Shown: positions 1-9,408, counted from the first letter of the stretch. The stretch: DNA of 55,371 nt from Oscillospiraceae bacterium (GCA_009781855.1 WQUY01000006.1:1-55371); one strand, 5' to 3'. Notes: a model not told the origin generated them from the sequence alone. Numbers and translations are program-made.

Positions 1-7
1 CCTGACA

Positions 8-89
8 GGGTGGTTTTTGGGACGGGGCAGAGGCGCACCACCCCGCCACTTCGTGGCACCCCTCCAAGGAGGGGAATTTCCGCAGGAAA
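8..89. repeat. Cluster of four consecutive short hairpins
   Basis: Four inverted repeats follow one another almost without spacers: GGGTGGT with ACCACCC (8-14 and 37-43), GCCAC/GTGGC around TTC (45-57), CCCCTCC/GGAGGGG around AA (59-74) and TTTCC/GGAAA around GCA (77-89). No gene covers them. The layout resembles dispersed extragenic palindrome clusters of clostridial genomes, but this window holds one copy only, so calling it a repeat family is inference. Confidence 0.5.
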
Positions 90-116
90 CCTAGTTCATC
101 CCTAAAAAGTCATTGA

Positions 117-135
117 AAATCATTAGCAACACCCC
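117..135 (+). repeat. 3' end remnant of the 86-bp palindromic repeat
   Basis: These 19 bases match the right arm (AAAATCATTAGCAACACCC) of the full repeat that starts 17 bases further on. The left arm and the central domain are missing, so this is a decayed or truncated tandem copy, in the same orientation as the intact one. The same tandem layout, with two intact copies, occurs at 43571-43760. Confidence 0.7.
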
Positions 136-151
136 ACACCCCAGACTTACA

Positions 152-237
152 GGGTGTTGCTGATGGTTTTTTGTTTTGCGAAGTGTAGGGCGACGAGACC
201 CGTTCCGAGCGAAACAACAAAATCATTAGCAACACCC
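152..237 (+). repeat. 86-bp palindromic repeat, copy A
   Basis: The element has long terminal inverted arms (GGGTGTTGCTGATG pairs with CATTAGCAACACCC), an inner stem GTTTTGC/GCGAAAC, and a central domain with a GGG/CCC stem that is nearly constant in all copies. It is preceded by CTTACA, as are copies C and D. It ends 22 bp beyond the stop codon of the minus-strand SLH gene, so it would lie in that mRNA's 3' untranslated region. Other copies are at 29886, 43571 and 43675. Confidence 0.85.
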
Positions 238-259
238 ACACATCTCAGATGAGATTGTA

Positions 260-2452
260 TTAATCAATGCTCAGTGCAAGAATAAGATTATGCAACATCA
301 CAGCCGCTTGTGCACGTGTGATACCACTTGTGGGATTGAAATTATTGACCGCATCTCCACCAACAATACCCAGCATATGCGCTACCGTAACAAACCCCTT
401 AAACTCATCCGAAATATAATCACTAAACGGATAAACAAACCACCGCGACTGCTCCGCAAGCCTTGCATAACCCAAATACTCAACAATAATCCGGACTGCA
501 ACCTGCCTGGTCGCCTGCCTGCTCTCACTGACATCAAAATCAATTCCACGATGAGCCAAAAACACCTGTGCTGACGGATGAGCCACCCACGGCTGAGCAA
601 CCAACATAATATAATGAACAAACTCAGCCTCAGTCATCACCCTATCGGGCTCAAAACTTCCGCTCCAATTATACACACCGCTTTCCAAAAGCCGCAAAAC
701 AAAATGTTCCGACCAATGCCCGACCACATCACTATAATCAGGTGTGAAAACTTCCACTTCCCAAGGATTTCCGCTGTGATCTATTGACGCACCGGTGAAA
801 GGATCTATAAGTGCAAAACCAAAATCATATACCAGATTGGCATTGCCTTCCCCAGTTGTAATATAAACCGTATCGCTGCCATTTTCGCTCACAAAATTGG
901 TCAGCGCCTCCTGCGGTGACAAAACTCCTGCAACACTCGGAAAAGTCACATCATCAAACCACCTGAGCGAAAAACTCGTAATCATACCGGTGACTTGATT
1001 GAATGAAGCGGATATTCCATTATCTCGGAACAATATACCATTTTCGACCCTGACATAATTGAAAACAGTCTCACTTCCGAAACGACCTCCTACAGGCATC
1101 GGAAAGACATGAGCAATATCCTCACTTCTGGTTCTTGCAAATTCAGCAGGAGCGATTGCTCTTAAAAATGACACAACTTCAGCCAACACCTGATCTTCAG
1201 TCATCTCCGGGCCATCGTGGGAAACCGGAATACCATGATACATGATATTAAAAGATGTCACTCTTCCAGTAGCCGCATCAACAGATCCAAAAACCCCTCT
1301 GACCTCATCGTCTGCAGCCTCCCAATCAAGATGCCTAAACATGCTGACACTGTAAGAAAATCGATCATTTTCAAAAAAATCACGGTTTAGTGAAATATGC
1401 TGATCATCAAACGCGCTTGCATCCAACTCAGAAAGCCCCATCGCATCAAACAGCTTTGAAATCGCCTGCTCACTGGTCAAAAAACCTGCCACCTGATCAA
1501 CTGCAGTTCTTTCAGCAGGAGTTAGATTGACAGCTAGTGTTGCATCGTTCCTGGCTGCCAATTCTGCTTGTGGGGCAGCGCCACTGGCAAACCCCATTGC
1601 GGCATCCGTGACATGTCCAATGCCCATATCATGAGCAAACTCAATCACCTCACCATGAATCGCACTGATAAATCTGGCTCCTGCATCATTTTTCCTATAC
1701 GCCGGAAACACAGAGATTTCGTTGTTGTTAAAATCGAATACACTCCTGTATTCCAGAGTCATTCCTATATGCCGAGCATGAGCAGCAATCGCCTCAGAGG
1801 GTGAAATGATATTTGTCACACTTTCAAATCTGAACCTTGTGGGATCGACATTTCGAGTGCTATAGTTGGTGACCTCACCGGTGAATTTGTCAATCCCAAC
1901 ACTTACTGAAGCCGCCGCAAACGAATGTCCATTAACCCTTGCACTAAATGAAATTTGATATTCTCTGTTATGCAAACTTACATGCACTGAATCCGGCTCT
2001 GTAAAAAACTGATATGAACCCGGATTTGCGCGTCTTATAAACGCAAGAGCCCTTGAAACAGCGTCATCCTCACTGATTTCAGCAAAACCAAAAGTTCTGC
2101 CATCTGATTGAGAAATGCTAAATTGCTGCACCACGCCATCATCAGTGACGACCGCAAAAGCAAACACACCATCGCCCATCCAAGTAAAATTCCAAATAGC
2201 TCCCTCCGCGCTCTCCCAAGAACCATAGCTAAAGTCTGTGAAAACATGGTCATCTATGTTGACCAGACTCCTGGCACTGACCAGCGCCCTTTCCATGCTC
2301 GCATCCGAGGCACCACGACTCGGCCGCTCTGCCCCAATCTCCAGAGGAGGCGCAGCTGCCACAGATGACGTTGCTCCCAAAACAGCTATCTGAGTAACAA
2401 CCATAACCAAAACAAGCACGAATACAACCATTCTTTTAAGCGATTTTCTCAT
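260..2452 (-). CDS. Secreted YcdB/PepSY-like protein with C-terminal SLH domains
   Basis: A 730-residue exported surface protein. Residues 1-35 form a signal peptide (RKSLKRMV followed by a long hydrophobic run ending near SVAAAPP). The body contains repeated modules opening with segments such as SPSEAIAAH, TSEQAISKL, TEDQVLAEV and SPQEALTNF, each followed by beta-rich sequence with FTGEV or TGRVTSF motifs; this is the pattern of YcdB/YcdC and PepSY-type repeats, which often inhibit or chaperone proteases. The last 160 residues carry two SLH-like segments (SDVVGHWSE; FSDYISDEFKGF ... GGDAVNNFNPTSGITRAQA), which would bind secondary cell wall polymer. The ATG has an AGAGAGG ribosome binding site. 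It stands alone, with a terminator of the next gene upstream and a structured repeat downstream. The exact function is not known. Confidence 0.8.
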   Translation of the reverse strand: MRKSLKRMVVFVLVLVMVVTQIAVLGATSSVAAAPPLEIGAERPSRGASDASMERALVSARSLVNIDDHVFTDFSYGSWESAEGAIWNFTWMGDGVFAFAVVTDDGVVQQFSISQSDGRTFGFAEISEDDAVSRALAFIRRANPGSYQFFTEPDSVHVSLHNREYQISFSARVNGHSFAAASVSVGIDKFTGEVTNYSTRNVDPTRFRFESVTNIISPSEAIAAHARHIGMTLEYRSVFDFNNNEISVFPAYRKNDAGARFISAIHGEVIEFAHDMGIGHVTDAAMGFASGAAPQAELAARNDATLAVNLTPAERTAVDQVAGFLTSEQAISKLFDAMGLSELDASAFDDQHISLNRDFFENDRFSYSVSMFRHLDWEAADDEVRGVFGSVDAATGRVTSFNIMYHGIPVSHDGPEMTEDQVLAEVVSFLRAIAPAEFARTRSEDIAHVFPMPVGGRFGSETVFNYVRVENGILFRDNGISASFNQVTGMITSFSLRWFDDVTFPSVAGVLSPQEALTNFVSENGSDTVYITTGEGNANLVYDFGFALIDPFTGASIDHSGNPWEVEVFTPDYSDVVGHWSEHFVLRLLESGVYNWSGSFEPDRVMTEAEFVHYIMLVAQPWVAHPSAQVFLAHRGIDFDVSESRQATRQVAVRIIVEYLGYARLAEQSRWFVYPFSDYISDEFKGFVTVAHMLGIVGGDAVNNFNPTSGITRAQAAVMLHNLILALSID

Positions 2453-2529
2453 TAGATTTTCCTCTCTTTCTACATATGTAGCATGCGGACAACAAGGGAC
2501 GTTAGTCTATCGTTTTTTGCTGCCAGCAC

Positions 2530-2538
2530 ACTATACCA
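2530..2538 (-). promoter_or_regulatory. Extended -10 promoter of the SLH/YcdB gene
   Basis: On the minus strand TGG precedes TATAGT, an extended -10 element. No good -35 hexamer lies 16-18 bases upstream. It sits about 80 bases upstream of the start codon at 2452 and downstream of the neighbouring gene's terminator. Confidence 0.5.
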
Positions 2539-2592
2539 TCTTGGCTTATGACGAAATTATTAACATTTTGTTCCATAAAATATTCATATTTC

Positions 2593-2638
2593 AAAAAAAT
2601 AGGGAGTGCATCAAATCTTTCGTCTTGATACACTCCCT
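2593..2638 (-). terminator. Rho-independent terminator of the EF-G-like gene
   Basis: On the minus strand AGGGAGTG(T/C)ATCAA pairs with TTTGATGCACTCCCT around a short loop, followed by ATTTTTTT. It begins 13 bases after the stop codon at 2652. Confidence 0.9.
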
Positions 2639-2651
2639 AAATAACTTTTCT

Positions 2652-4709
2652 TTACTCAGCTTCGGCGAGCGCCTTAGCATCCTCAATGATCTTCTGCTGA
2701 ACAGGAGCAGGAGCCTCCTCATAACGCTCAAAACGAATGGTGAAAGAACCTCTGCCCTGAGTCATAGAACGCAAATCGATGGCATAACTGGACATCTCGC
2801 CCATAGGCACCTCTGCCTCAACCACCTGCATACCCTCGGCATTAAGATTCATGCCCATCGGACTGCCTCGGCGCTTGGACAAGTCACTCATGATATCACC
2901 CATGTATGTATCAGGAATCGTGACAGCCAAATAACCGATGGGTTCTAAAATAGCGGGATTTGCCTGCGGCATACCTTCCTTAAACGCCAACTGTGCAGCC
3001 AGCTTAAACGCCAGCTCATTCGAGTCAACCGGATGATATGAACCATCTACAAGCGTTGCCTTTAAAAACACCAGTGGATACCCTGCCAGAACACCTCTCG
3101 TGATGCTCTCACGCAAACCCTTTTCAACAGCAGGGAAAAAGTTCTTTGGAACACTGCCGCCAAAAATCTTGTCCACAAAAGCCAAATCTTCTGTTTCGCC
3201 GGGCTCAAACTCAATAACAACATCACCGAACTGACCTGCACCGCCTGATTGCTTCTTGTGTCTGCCTCTGACAGAAACTTTTTTACGAATCTTCTCACGA
3301 TAAGGAACACGAGCAGGAGCCAAAACTACTTCAACACCAAACTTATCTTTAAGCTTAGAGCACAATACATCAAGTTGGATATCTCCGGAGCCTGAAAGCA
3401 CAAGCTGCTTGGTCTCAGGATTGTTTACGAAAGTAAATGTGAGATCCTCTTCACCTAGACGACCCAAACCGGTCGCTATCTTCTCTTCCTGACCCTTAAC
3501 CTTTGGCGAAATCGCCATGGCGTAACAAGGAGGTGCAAAATCTATCCTCTTTGCAGTAACAAGGCTCTTGGAATCACTGAGCGAGTCGCTTGTCTTTGTA
3601 TCAGAAAGCTTTGAAACTGCGCCGAGGTCACCGCAGATAACTTCCTTAACTTCGAGATTCTTTTTCCCCTGCATTTTGAAAATGTGACCCATTTTCTCAA
3701 CAGTTCCAGTCCGAGTGTTTGTTAGTTGCATATCTGAAGTCAGCTTACCCGAAAGCACCTTAAACAAACTAAACTTGCCATATTGATCAGAAAGCGTCTT
3801 ATAAACGATTGCACAGGTTGTACCATTAGGATCAACCACAAGCTCCGCTCCATCCTCAGTGGCATCAAGACGGTCAGCCGGTGATGGAAACAGGTTAACG
3901 ATTTCATCAAGCATCGGCAACGTACCCAAACCGGTCACTGCGCTACCACAAAATACCGGAACCAATGTCAGTTCTTTTATTCCGGTCTTGATTCCACTGA
4001 TTTTTTCCTCATCGGTGAATTCCTGACCGTCAAAAAACTTATCCATAAGCTCTTCGCTGGTCTCGGCAACACTCTCATTAACAGCATTATAAAGCTCTTC
4101 AAGCGCACCGCTCATGCTGTCCGGTATCGGGATTTCTTTCTGTTTGCCGCCTTCGACAGTGTATGCCTTGCGACTCACTATATCCACAACGCCGGTAACT
4201 TTACCCGAGCCATCCTGTATAGGAACTATGACCGGGCAAACAGATGTTCCGTACTTATCACGGAGTGCTTGTAAAACAGCGTCAAAATCACCATTTTCTT
4301 CATCAACTTTAGAAACATAAATGGCCTTGGGCAGCTTATTTGCATTCAGTGCAGACCACCCTTTTTCAAAACCAACGCTGATTCCATCTTTGGCAGAGCA
4401 AAGTAGAATACCCGCATCTGCAACACGGAGCGCCTCGGCTGTCTCGCCTGCAAAATCAAAATACCCGGGCGTGTCTAGAATGTTGACTTTGCATCCTTTG
4501 TATTCCGCGAAAGTCGTTGCCAGATAGATAGTAATTTGGCGTTTGATTTCCTCTGAATCTGAATCTCCAACCGTGTTTCCGTCGGCCACCTTGCCCAGCC
4601 TGTCAGTTGCACCGGTCAGAAAGAGAATACTCTCGACCAAACTTGTTTTCCCGCTGCTTCCATGGCCAAGAATTGCAATGTTACGGATGCCTTCTGTGGT
4701 ATACGGCAT
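2652..4709 (-). CDS. Elongation factor G-like translational GTPase
   Basis: A 685-residue protein with the full EF-G architecture: GTPase domain (1 to about 270), domain II, then domains III-V with the IV/V segments typical of ribosome translocases (RGRHKKQSGG, GYPLVFLKATLVDGSYHPVDS, TQGRGSF). It belongs to the second EF-G-like lineage common in Clostridia rather than to canonical FusA. The P-loop is GHGSSGKTS, switch I reads KRQITI instead of RGITI, and the catalytic DTPGH motif is DTPGY. I recall RQISI and DTPGY as features of that clostridial paralogue family, so the changes are probably lineage traits rather than damage. A canonical fusA would be expected elsewhere. It is monocistronic, with its own promoter (4750-4778) and a strong terminator. 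Its role in translocation or recycling is unproven. Confidence 0.85.
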   Translation of the reverse strand: MPYTTEGIRNIAILGHGSSGKTSLVESILFLTGATDRLGKVADGNTVGDSDSEEIKRQITIYLATTFAEYKGCKVNILDTPGYFDFAGETAEALRVADAGILLCSAKDGISVGFEKGWSALNANKLPKAIYVSKVDEENGDFDAVLQALRDKYGTSVCPVIVPIQDGSGKVTGVVDIVSRKAYTVEGGKQKEIPIPDSMSGALEELYNAVNESVAETSEELMDKFFDGQEFTDEEKISGIKTGIKELTLVPVFCGSAVTGLGTLPMLDEIVNLFPSPADRLDATEDGAELVVDPNGTTCAIVYKTLSDQYGKFSLFKVLSGKLTSDMQLTNTRTGTVEKMGHIFKMQGKKNLEVKEVICGDLGAVSKLSDTKTSDSLSDSKSLVTAKRIDFAPPCYAMAISPKVKGQEEKIATGLGRLGEEDLTFTFVNNPETKQLVLSGSGDIQLDVLCSKLKDKFGVEVVLAPARVPYREKIRKKVSVRGRHKKQSGGAGQFGDVVIEFEPGETEDLAFVDKIFGGSVPKNFFPAVEKGLRESITRGVLAGYPLVFLKATLVDGSYHPVDSNELAFKLAAQLAFKEGMPQANPAILEPIGYLAVTIPDTYMGDIMSDLSKRRGSPMGMNLNAEGMQVVEAEVPMGEMSSYAIDLRSMTQGRGSFTIRFERYEEAPAPVQQKIIEDAKALAEAE

Positions 4710-4749
4710 GATTTTGCCCCCTTGTTTATTAATATTTCAATTTTTGGAA

Positions 4750-4778
4750 ATTATATACTAACTAACGATTTATTACAA
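4750..4778 (-). promoter_or_regulatory. Sigma-A type promoter of the EF-G-like gene
   Basis: On the minus strand TTGTAA, 17 bases, TATAAT. The start codon at 4709 lies about 35 bases beyond the predicted transcription start, behind AAGGGGGC. Confidence 0.8.
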
Positions 4779-4795
4779 TATCAATATGTAATTTT

Positions 4796-7195
4796 TTACT
4801 TCTTACATTTTACATACCCACAAACAATGAGTACCGCCGCAAGCATAGAAAGCATGAATAACAAAAGATTACCCGGTCTGGCTGAGATAATCGCACCGGA
4901 CCAATATATGTAAAACATAATGAGTACACCAATCGCCGCCGAAGCAACGGAAACCGCTGTCGCCACAATCGCAGCGGATTTTAAAAGCCTGCCGCCGGTA
5001 ATGGCCTCAGCAAATGGCCCAAGCCCCTCTCGCGTCAATATTGCCGCCATACGTCCTTGCTTTCCGGAGTTAGAATCTGAAATGACATAAGAATTCTTTG
5101 CCTGAATAAATTCGAAATTGTCAAGCGGAACTCTGAATTTCTGTTCAATCATTAGCGGTGTTGCGTTAAAGTCGCGTACAGCAAAGAAAACCTTTATTTG
5201 CCACTTTCGCATTGAAATCAAGGCACTCTGAACTGAGTTTATCGGCGTATACTCGACATTAAACATAGCAATCAGCCTGTCGTTGACCGCTGTATAAACA
5301 GCGCTCTTTATATTCGTATCATCCGGCACTCTGACACCAATTAAGTTCATGAATGCACCTGATCCGGTAGCAACACGCTCTCCGCGAATCAAAGCGCTTA
5401 TGCCGCCTTCATATGGAGCAAAATCCTCAACCCTAATCGTATTCATACCCTGAGTCTTGAGTACTTCCTCAAATAACACGCTCAATCCCGAACCGGATGC
5501 CGCAATCAAGCTGGATGTATAGCGAATGGCTTTTTCCGGTGGGGTTCCATCAAATAGCTTCATCCCGCTTAGTGCCAATGTTCCCGGTGGGAAAATATCC
5601 TCATCTGTCACACTCGCGCCATCTGTAAAACAAATATCATCTGCACCGCCCCACCCTGCAATCGCAGCGCCAGACCTGCGGATTGACTTGGCGACAGTAC
5701 CAAAAGGCACCGAGAAAGTAAGCAACAGCGAAAATGGAGCAGCCGCAGCCAGTGTTGCTGAAAGTGCATGAAGGAAATGCTCTGCACCGCCGCGAACCAG
5801 AACAAACAAAAGCGACAAAAGCAGCGATGCTGCAATCAAAATCGGCGCAGCATAACGATAAATCAGCTCTGATATATCCGGATGCATGAGGTTGTTGTAA
5901 AATCCATCTGTCCGATTATATGCCTTTTTTAATACAGACTTATCCAAGTCCCCATTATATTCAGCCTGCAACCCATAGGGCTCAGATGAGCCTGATGCAG
6001 TTTTTAATGTATCGGTTATTGCACGCAAACTAAATTTTTCACCAAATGCCGCAAATGTGAGTGTCAGCGCTGAAACTGCACAATAGGGCAAAATAATTGG
6101 GGCATCGCTGAGTGCTGTAAATACCGCCGATATAAAAGAAAATACGCATGAAAACAGAATCAACGTTTCTGCATTCGGGGCTCCGCGAATCAAACTCATT
6201 GCACCTCTGACAACAATGTCTGCACAGAGCATCATTACAAACAACAGGCCGATTATCAAAATACCGGTTGTGCCAACCTGGCTATGACCGATTCCAAACG
6301 GAATAAGCAAACCTGCCTCAAAAGAGAATGTCAGAATAATCATAATAAGTGTTACGATTGCCGCAGGAACACATCTGAGCGATATGGAGTTACACGCAAC
6401 AGCAAATCTGCTCACGGCCTCTTTTAAATCGGGCTCCAGAGGCTCTTGCTCGCCATCAAAATACTCATCACTAAAATACTCATCATCAAAGCCGTAGCGT
6501 TGCTCCCCTTGTACCACATGGGATTGCGGCTGATTAAGAGGCTCGGCATATCCCAGCTCTTTCTCAATAGCCTTCTCCACATCCCGGACAATTGTATCAG
6601 GATCAGTTTCGGGAGGTTGGTAAGTTTCAAAAAATGATATTACATTATCTTTCTCATTGGACTTTTTCCCAGGAGGAACAACGTGTGCCTCATCAGTTAT
6701 GCTTTTTGCACCCTTTGCAACGGTACGCAAAGAGTCAGCAGTTTTTTGTCTTATACGTGAAGCATCAGCGCGAACGATTGTCGCATCCATATCTTCATAT
6801 GCTTCCGGCTGGTCAGTGACAACAGTCCGGATTTTTGTTGCTTCGAGTTCTTCCCTGGCATCATCCGGTCTCACTTTCGGGGTATATGTGCGCACCTCTT
6901 CTGCCAAATTTGACATGGTTTCATGTTCTGCCGCAGCGCTTGCTTGCTGAGGCTGCAACGCCTCTTGGGCAGATTTTTGAATATCTTCATCTAAAGCGCT
7001 ATAAAGCAATGAATCAGACGGCAAACTTCCGGTGGCTTCCTTGAGAATCATCTCAGCCTGCTCATTGAGTACAGCTTTTGGCGTTTTTTTCTCACTATTG
7101 ATAAAGGCAGAACCTTTATACTCTGCCAATATCGATTCTAGAGAAAAGTCGTCTTTTGATCCATCTTCGCTTATATGATCATTATCATTAGCCAT
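4796..7195 (-). CDS. P-type ATPase-like membrane pseudoenzyme
   Basis: A 799-residue protein starting at the ATG behind GGGGGTGAG. Residues 1-270 are soluble, acidic and low in hydrophobicity. Eight membrane helices follow (about 275-300, 308-335, 343-362, 366-385, 448-468, 480-500, 738-762, 776-795), the spacing of P1B metal-transporting ATPases. Sequence after helix 6 follows the family: SIRRSGAAIAGWGGADDI matches the usual KRGILIKGGEALE region, DGASVTDEDIFPPG sits where DKTGTLTEG should be, IRVEDFAPYEGGISALIRGERV matches the nucleotide-binding domain, and SALISMRKWQIKVFFAVRD matches the region around TGD. Every catalytic signature is lost: CPC is APF (486-488), the phosphorylated Asp is Thr (FTDGASVT), TGE is absent from a shrunken actuator segment, and the GDGxND hinge is missing. 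It cannot be a normal pump; a regulatory or scaffold role is inference. Confidence 0.75.
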   Translation of the reverse strand: MANDNDHISEDGSKDDFSLESILAEYKGSAFINSEKKTPKAVLNEQAEMILKEATGSLPSDSLLYSALDEDIQKSAQEALQPQQASAAAEHETMSNLAEEVRTYTPKVRPDDAREELEATKIRTVVTDQPEAYEDMDATIVRADASRIRQKTADSLRTVAKGAKSITDEAHVVPPGKKSNEKDNVISFFETYQPPETDPDTIVRDVEKAIEKELGYAEPLNQPQSHVVQGEQRYGFDDEYFSDEYFDGEQEPLEPDLKEAVSRFAVACNSISLRCVPAAIVTLIMIILTFSFEAGLLIPFGIGHSQVGTTGILIIGLLFVMMLCADIVVRGAMSLIRGAPNAETLILFSCVFSFISAVFTALSDAPIILPYCAVSALTLTFAAFGEKFSLRAITDTLKTASGSSEPYGLQAEYNGDLDKSVLKKAYNRTDGFYNNLMHPDISELIYRYAAPILIAASLLLSLLFVLVRGGAEHFLHALSATLAAAAPFSLLLTFSVPFGTVAKSIRRSGAAIAGWGGADDICFTDGASVTDEDIFPPGTLALSGMKLFDGTPPEKAIRYTSSLIAASGSGLSVLFEEVLKTQGMNTIRVEDFAPYEGGISALIRGERVATGSGAFMNLIGVRVPDDTNIKSAVYTAVNDRLIAMFNVEYTPINSVQSALISMRKWQIKVFFAVRDFNATPLMIEQKFRVPLDNFEFIQAKNSYVISDSNSGKQGRMAAILTREGLGPFAEAITGGRLLKSAAIVATAVSVASAAIGVLIMFYIYWSGAIISARPGNLLLFMLSMLAAVLIVCGYVKCKK

Positions 7196-7216
7196 TTTCT
7201 CACCCCCGAGCACCAT

Positions 7217-7274
7217 CAAATTACAAATTACAAAACACAAATTACAAAGCACAAGTTACAAAGCACAAATTACA
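7217..7274. repeat. Short A/C-rich tandem repeat between genes
   Basis: About four degenerate units of ATTACAAAGCACAA (14-15 bp) fill the gap between rlmB and the pseudo-ATPase gene, ending 22 bases before the latter's start codon. On the minus strand the units are U/G-rich leader sequence. They are open in the frame of the downstream gene but lie upstream of its ribosome binding site. Confidence 0.7.
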
Positions 7275-8100
7275 GGCTTCTCTGTCGCACAACCTCATAC
7301 ATGAGTATTGCCGCAGATACAGAAGCATTGAGAGAAGTCATTTTCCCATGCATCGGTATACTGACGTTAACATCACAGTTTTCGCTTACCAGTCTGCTTA
7401 TGCCCATACCTTCTGAGCCAACGACCAAGGCCACTGGGCCTTTAAAATCTGTCTGCCATAGCGTTTGTGAGCCATCTGCAGATGCTCCAAAAACCCAAAC
7501 TCCGGCTTTTTTCAGTTCATTTATCGCAGCTGTCATATTTGAAACGCGAGCTATTGGCACATGATATACTGCGCCACTCGAAGCTTTTGCAACAGTTGCA
7601 CTGAGCCCGGCGCTCCTCCGCTTAGGAATAACAACGCCATGTGCACCGGAGGCTTCGCAGGTTCTTATAATCGCTCCGAGATTGTGCGGGTCAGAGATTT
7701 CATCGCACAATACGATGAGCAACTCTTCACCTTTTGTTTTTGCTGACTCAATGATGTCGCTTATTGTGACATATTGCGCACATGCAGCCATTGCAATAAC
7801 ACCCTGATGTGCATGTGTTGCGCTCATAGAATCGAGCTTACGTCTGTCGGCATCAACAACAACCGATCCGGCTTGACGCGCTATTGAAGCAATATGCCTA
7901 AGAGATGCATCCGTATCTCCCTTGGCAATAAAAACCTTATCAATCACAACACCGGCACGCAAAGCCTCAATAACGGCATTACGCCCCTCAATCACGCCTT
8001 CGCGCTCTTCCGGTTCGTCAAATTGCGCCCTTTTACCATATGGGTCAAGATGTCTTGCAGGAGGCTTTCTGTTTTGGTTTTTACTGTCTTTGTTCATCAT
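7270..8100 (-). CDS. rlmB: 23S rRNA (guanosine-2'-O-)-methyltransferase RlmB
   Basis: A SPOUT-class TrmH-family enzyme of 276 residues that uses S-adenosylmethionine to methylate a guanosine ribose in the peptidyl-transferase region of 23S rRNA (G2251 in E. coli). Residues about 37-110 are the substrate-binding domain (GVIEGRNAVIEAL). The catalytic part shows the three knot motifs: DPHNLGAIIRTCEASG, VVGSEGMGISRLV and SLNASVSAAILMYE. The N-terminal 35 residues are a basic extension. The ATG overlaps the stop codon of metK by one base (TAATG), so the two are probably translationally coupled, which links the SAM producer with a SAM user. A second ATG follows immediately, so the start may be one codon later. 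Confidence 0.93.
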   Translation of the reverse strand: MMNKDSKNQNRKPPARHLDPYGKRAQFDEPEEREGVIEGRNAVIEALRAGVVIDKVFIAKGDTDASLRHIASIARQAGSVVVDADRRKLDSMSATHAHQGVIAMAACAQYVTISDIIESAKTKGEELLIVLCDEISDPHNLGAIIRTCEASGAHGVVIPKRRSAGLSATVAKASSGAVYHVPIARVSNMTAAINELKKAGVWVFGASADGSQTLWQTDFKGPVALVVGSEGMGISRLVSENCDVNVSIPMHGKMTSLNASVSAAILMYEVVRQRSL

Positions 8101-9260
8101 TACAGATAATTCTTGAGGGTATCAACCATATCAAGCTTCTCCCATGTAAAGCCTTCACCGGTTCTTCCGAAGTGCCCATATGCTGCAGTTTGCTTGTAGA
8201 TTGGCCTGAGCAGGTCAAGTTTTGAAATAATCTTTGAAGGACGGAAATCAAAAACTTCTTTGACAATTCCGGCAATCTTCTCGTCAGAAATCACGCCTGT
8301 GCCTCTGGTATCTATATGGATAGAAACCGGCTGCGCAACGCCAATGGCATAAGCTACTTCAATCTGACATGCACGTGCAAATCCTGCTGCTATAAGATTT
8401 TTCGTAACATAACGCGCCATGTATGCCGCACTGCGATCAACTTTCGAGGGGTCTTTTCCGGAAAACGCACCGCCGCCATGACTTGCATATCCGCCATATG
8501 TATCAACAATAATCTTGCGTCCGGTCAGTCCTGAGTCGCCCACAGGGCCGCCAATGACAAACCTTCCGGTCGGATTGACATAAATTTTTGTATCTTTAGT
8601 AATCAAATTTGCCGGTATAACCGGCTTAATTACTGATTCTATAACCGCTTCGCGCAAATCTTCAATACTGATCTCAGGCGAATGCTGGGTAGACACAACG
8701 ATTGCAGGCACACCTATGACATTTCTTTCCTTGTCGTATGCGACAGTGACCTGGCTCTTGCCGTCCGGCCTGATAAAATCCAGTTCACCGCTTTTTCTGA
8801 CCTGAGCAAGCTTATAGGTCAGAGCCTGAGCCATCGAAATCGGTGCAGGCATCAATTCCTCTGTCTCATCACAGGCAAAACCAAACATCATACCCTGATC
8901 ACCGGCTCCGGCATCATCGGCATCGTCATCAGCGTGGTCAACGCCCATTGCTATATCAGAACTTTGTTCGTCAATCGTCGTCAAAACGGCCGAGCCCTTA
9001 TGGTCAAAACCGAGTTCTGGATTGACATATCCTATATCTTTAATCGTTTCGCGCACAACATTGGGTATATCAACATAACAGTTTGTTGTTATTTCTCCCA
9101 TTACAAGAACCATTCCGGTTGTAACTATGGTTTCGCACGCAACACGCGCGGTTTTATCACCGGCGAGAATTTTATCGAGTACCGCGTCAGAGACCTGATC
9201 GCAAACTTTATCCGGATGACCTTCTGTTACTGATTCTGAAGCGAAAATCCTATTTGACAT
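8100..9260 (-). CDS. metK: S-adenosylmethionine synthase
   Basis: A 386-residue methionine adenosyltransferase making SAM from methionine and ATP in the cytoplasm. The diagnostic motifs are [10 protein letters not shown] near the N-terminus (ATP/Mg site), [10 protein letters not shown] (methionine and ATP binding) and [16 protein letters not shown], with full family length. The ATG has an AAGGAGC ribosome binding site and a strong promoter (9295-9323). I find no SAM riboswitch or T-box in the 240 bases upstream; the leader is only about 25 nt. It overlaps rlmB by one base downstream. A methionine ABC importer (metNIQ) lies 5.6 kb away on the other strand. Confidence 0.97.
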   Translation of the reverse strand: MSNRIFASESVTEGHPDKVCDQVSDAVLDKILAGDKTARVACETIVTTGMVLVMGEITTNCYVDIPNVVRETIKDIGYVNPELGFDHKGSAVLTTIDEQSSDIAMGVDHADDDADDAGAGDQGMMFGFACDETEELMPAPISMAQALTYKLAQVRKSGELDFIRPDGKSQVTVAYDKERNVIGVPAIVVSTQHSPEISIEDLREAVIESVIKPVIPANLITKDTKIYVNPTGRFVIGGPVGDSGLTGRKIIVDTYGGYASHGGGAFSGKDPSKVDRSAAYMARYVTKNLIAAGFARACQIEVAYAIGVAQPVSIHIDTRGTGVISDEKIAGIVKEVFDFRPSKIISKLDLLRPIYKQTAAYGHFGRTGEGFTWEKLDMVDTLKNYL

Positions 9261-9294
9261 AAATATGACTGCTCCTTAAATTTCGATAACTGTC

Positions 9295-9323
9295 ATATTA
9301 CATTAAAACCCTAAATATGTCAA
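9295..9323 (-). promoter_or_regulatory. Sigma-A type promoter of metK-rlmB
   Basis: On the minus strand TTGACA, 17 bases, TAATAT, ending 35 bases before the metK start codon. A perfect small palindrome (TGACAGTGTCA, 9339-9349) lies just upstream of the -35 box and could be an operator; that is inference. Confidence 0.85.
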
Positions 9324-9408
9324 ATTGTGACCGATTGATGACAGTGTCAAGTTTTTGTAGGATTTTTTTTGAAGTCACAAATTCAATGGAATTTTAACAA
9401 TATTTTAA

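Noticed and set aside
8682..9233. A 183-codon plus-strand frame inside metK
   Set aside because: It is antisense to a full-length, strongly conserved metK and has no ribosome binding site or recognisable protein.
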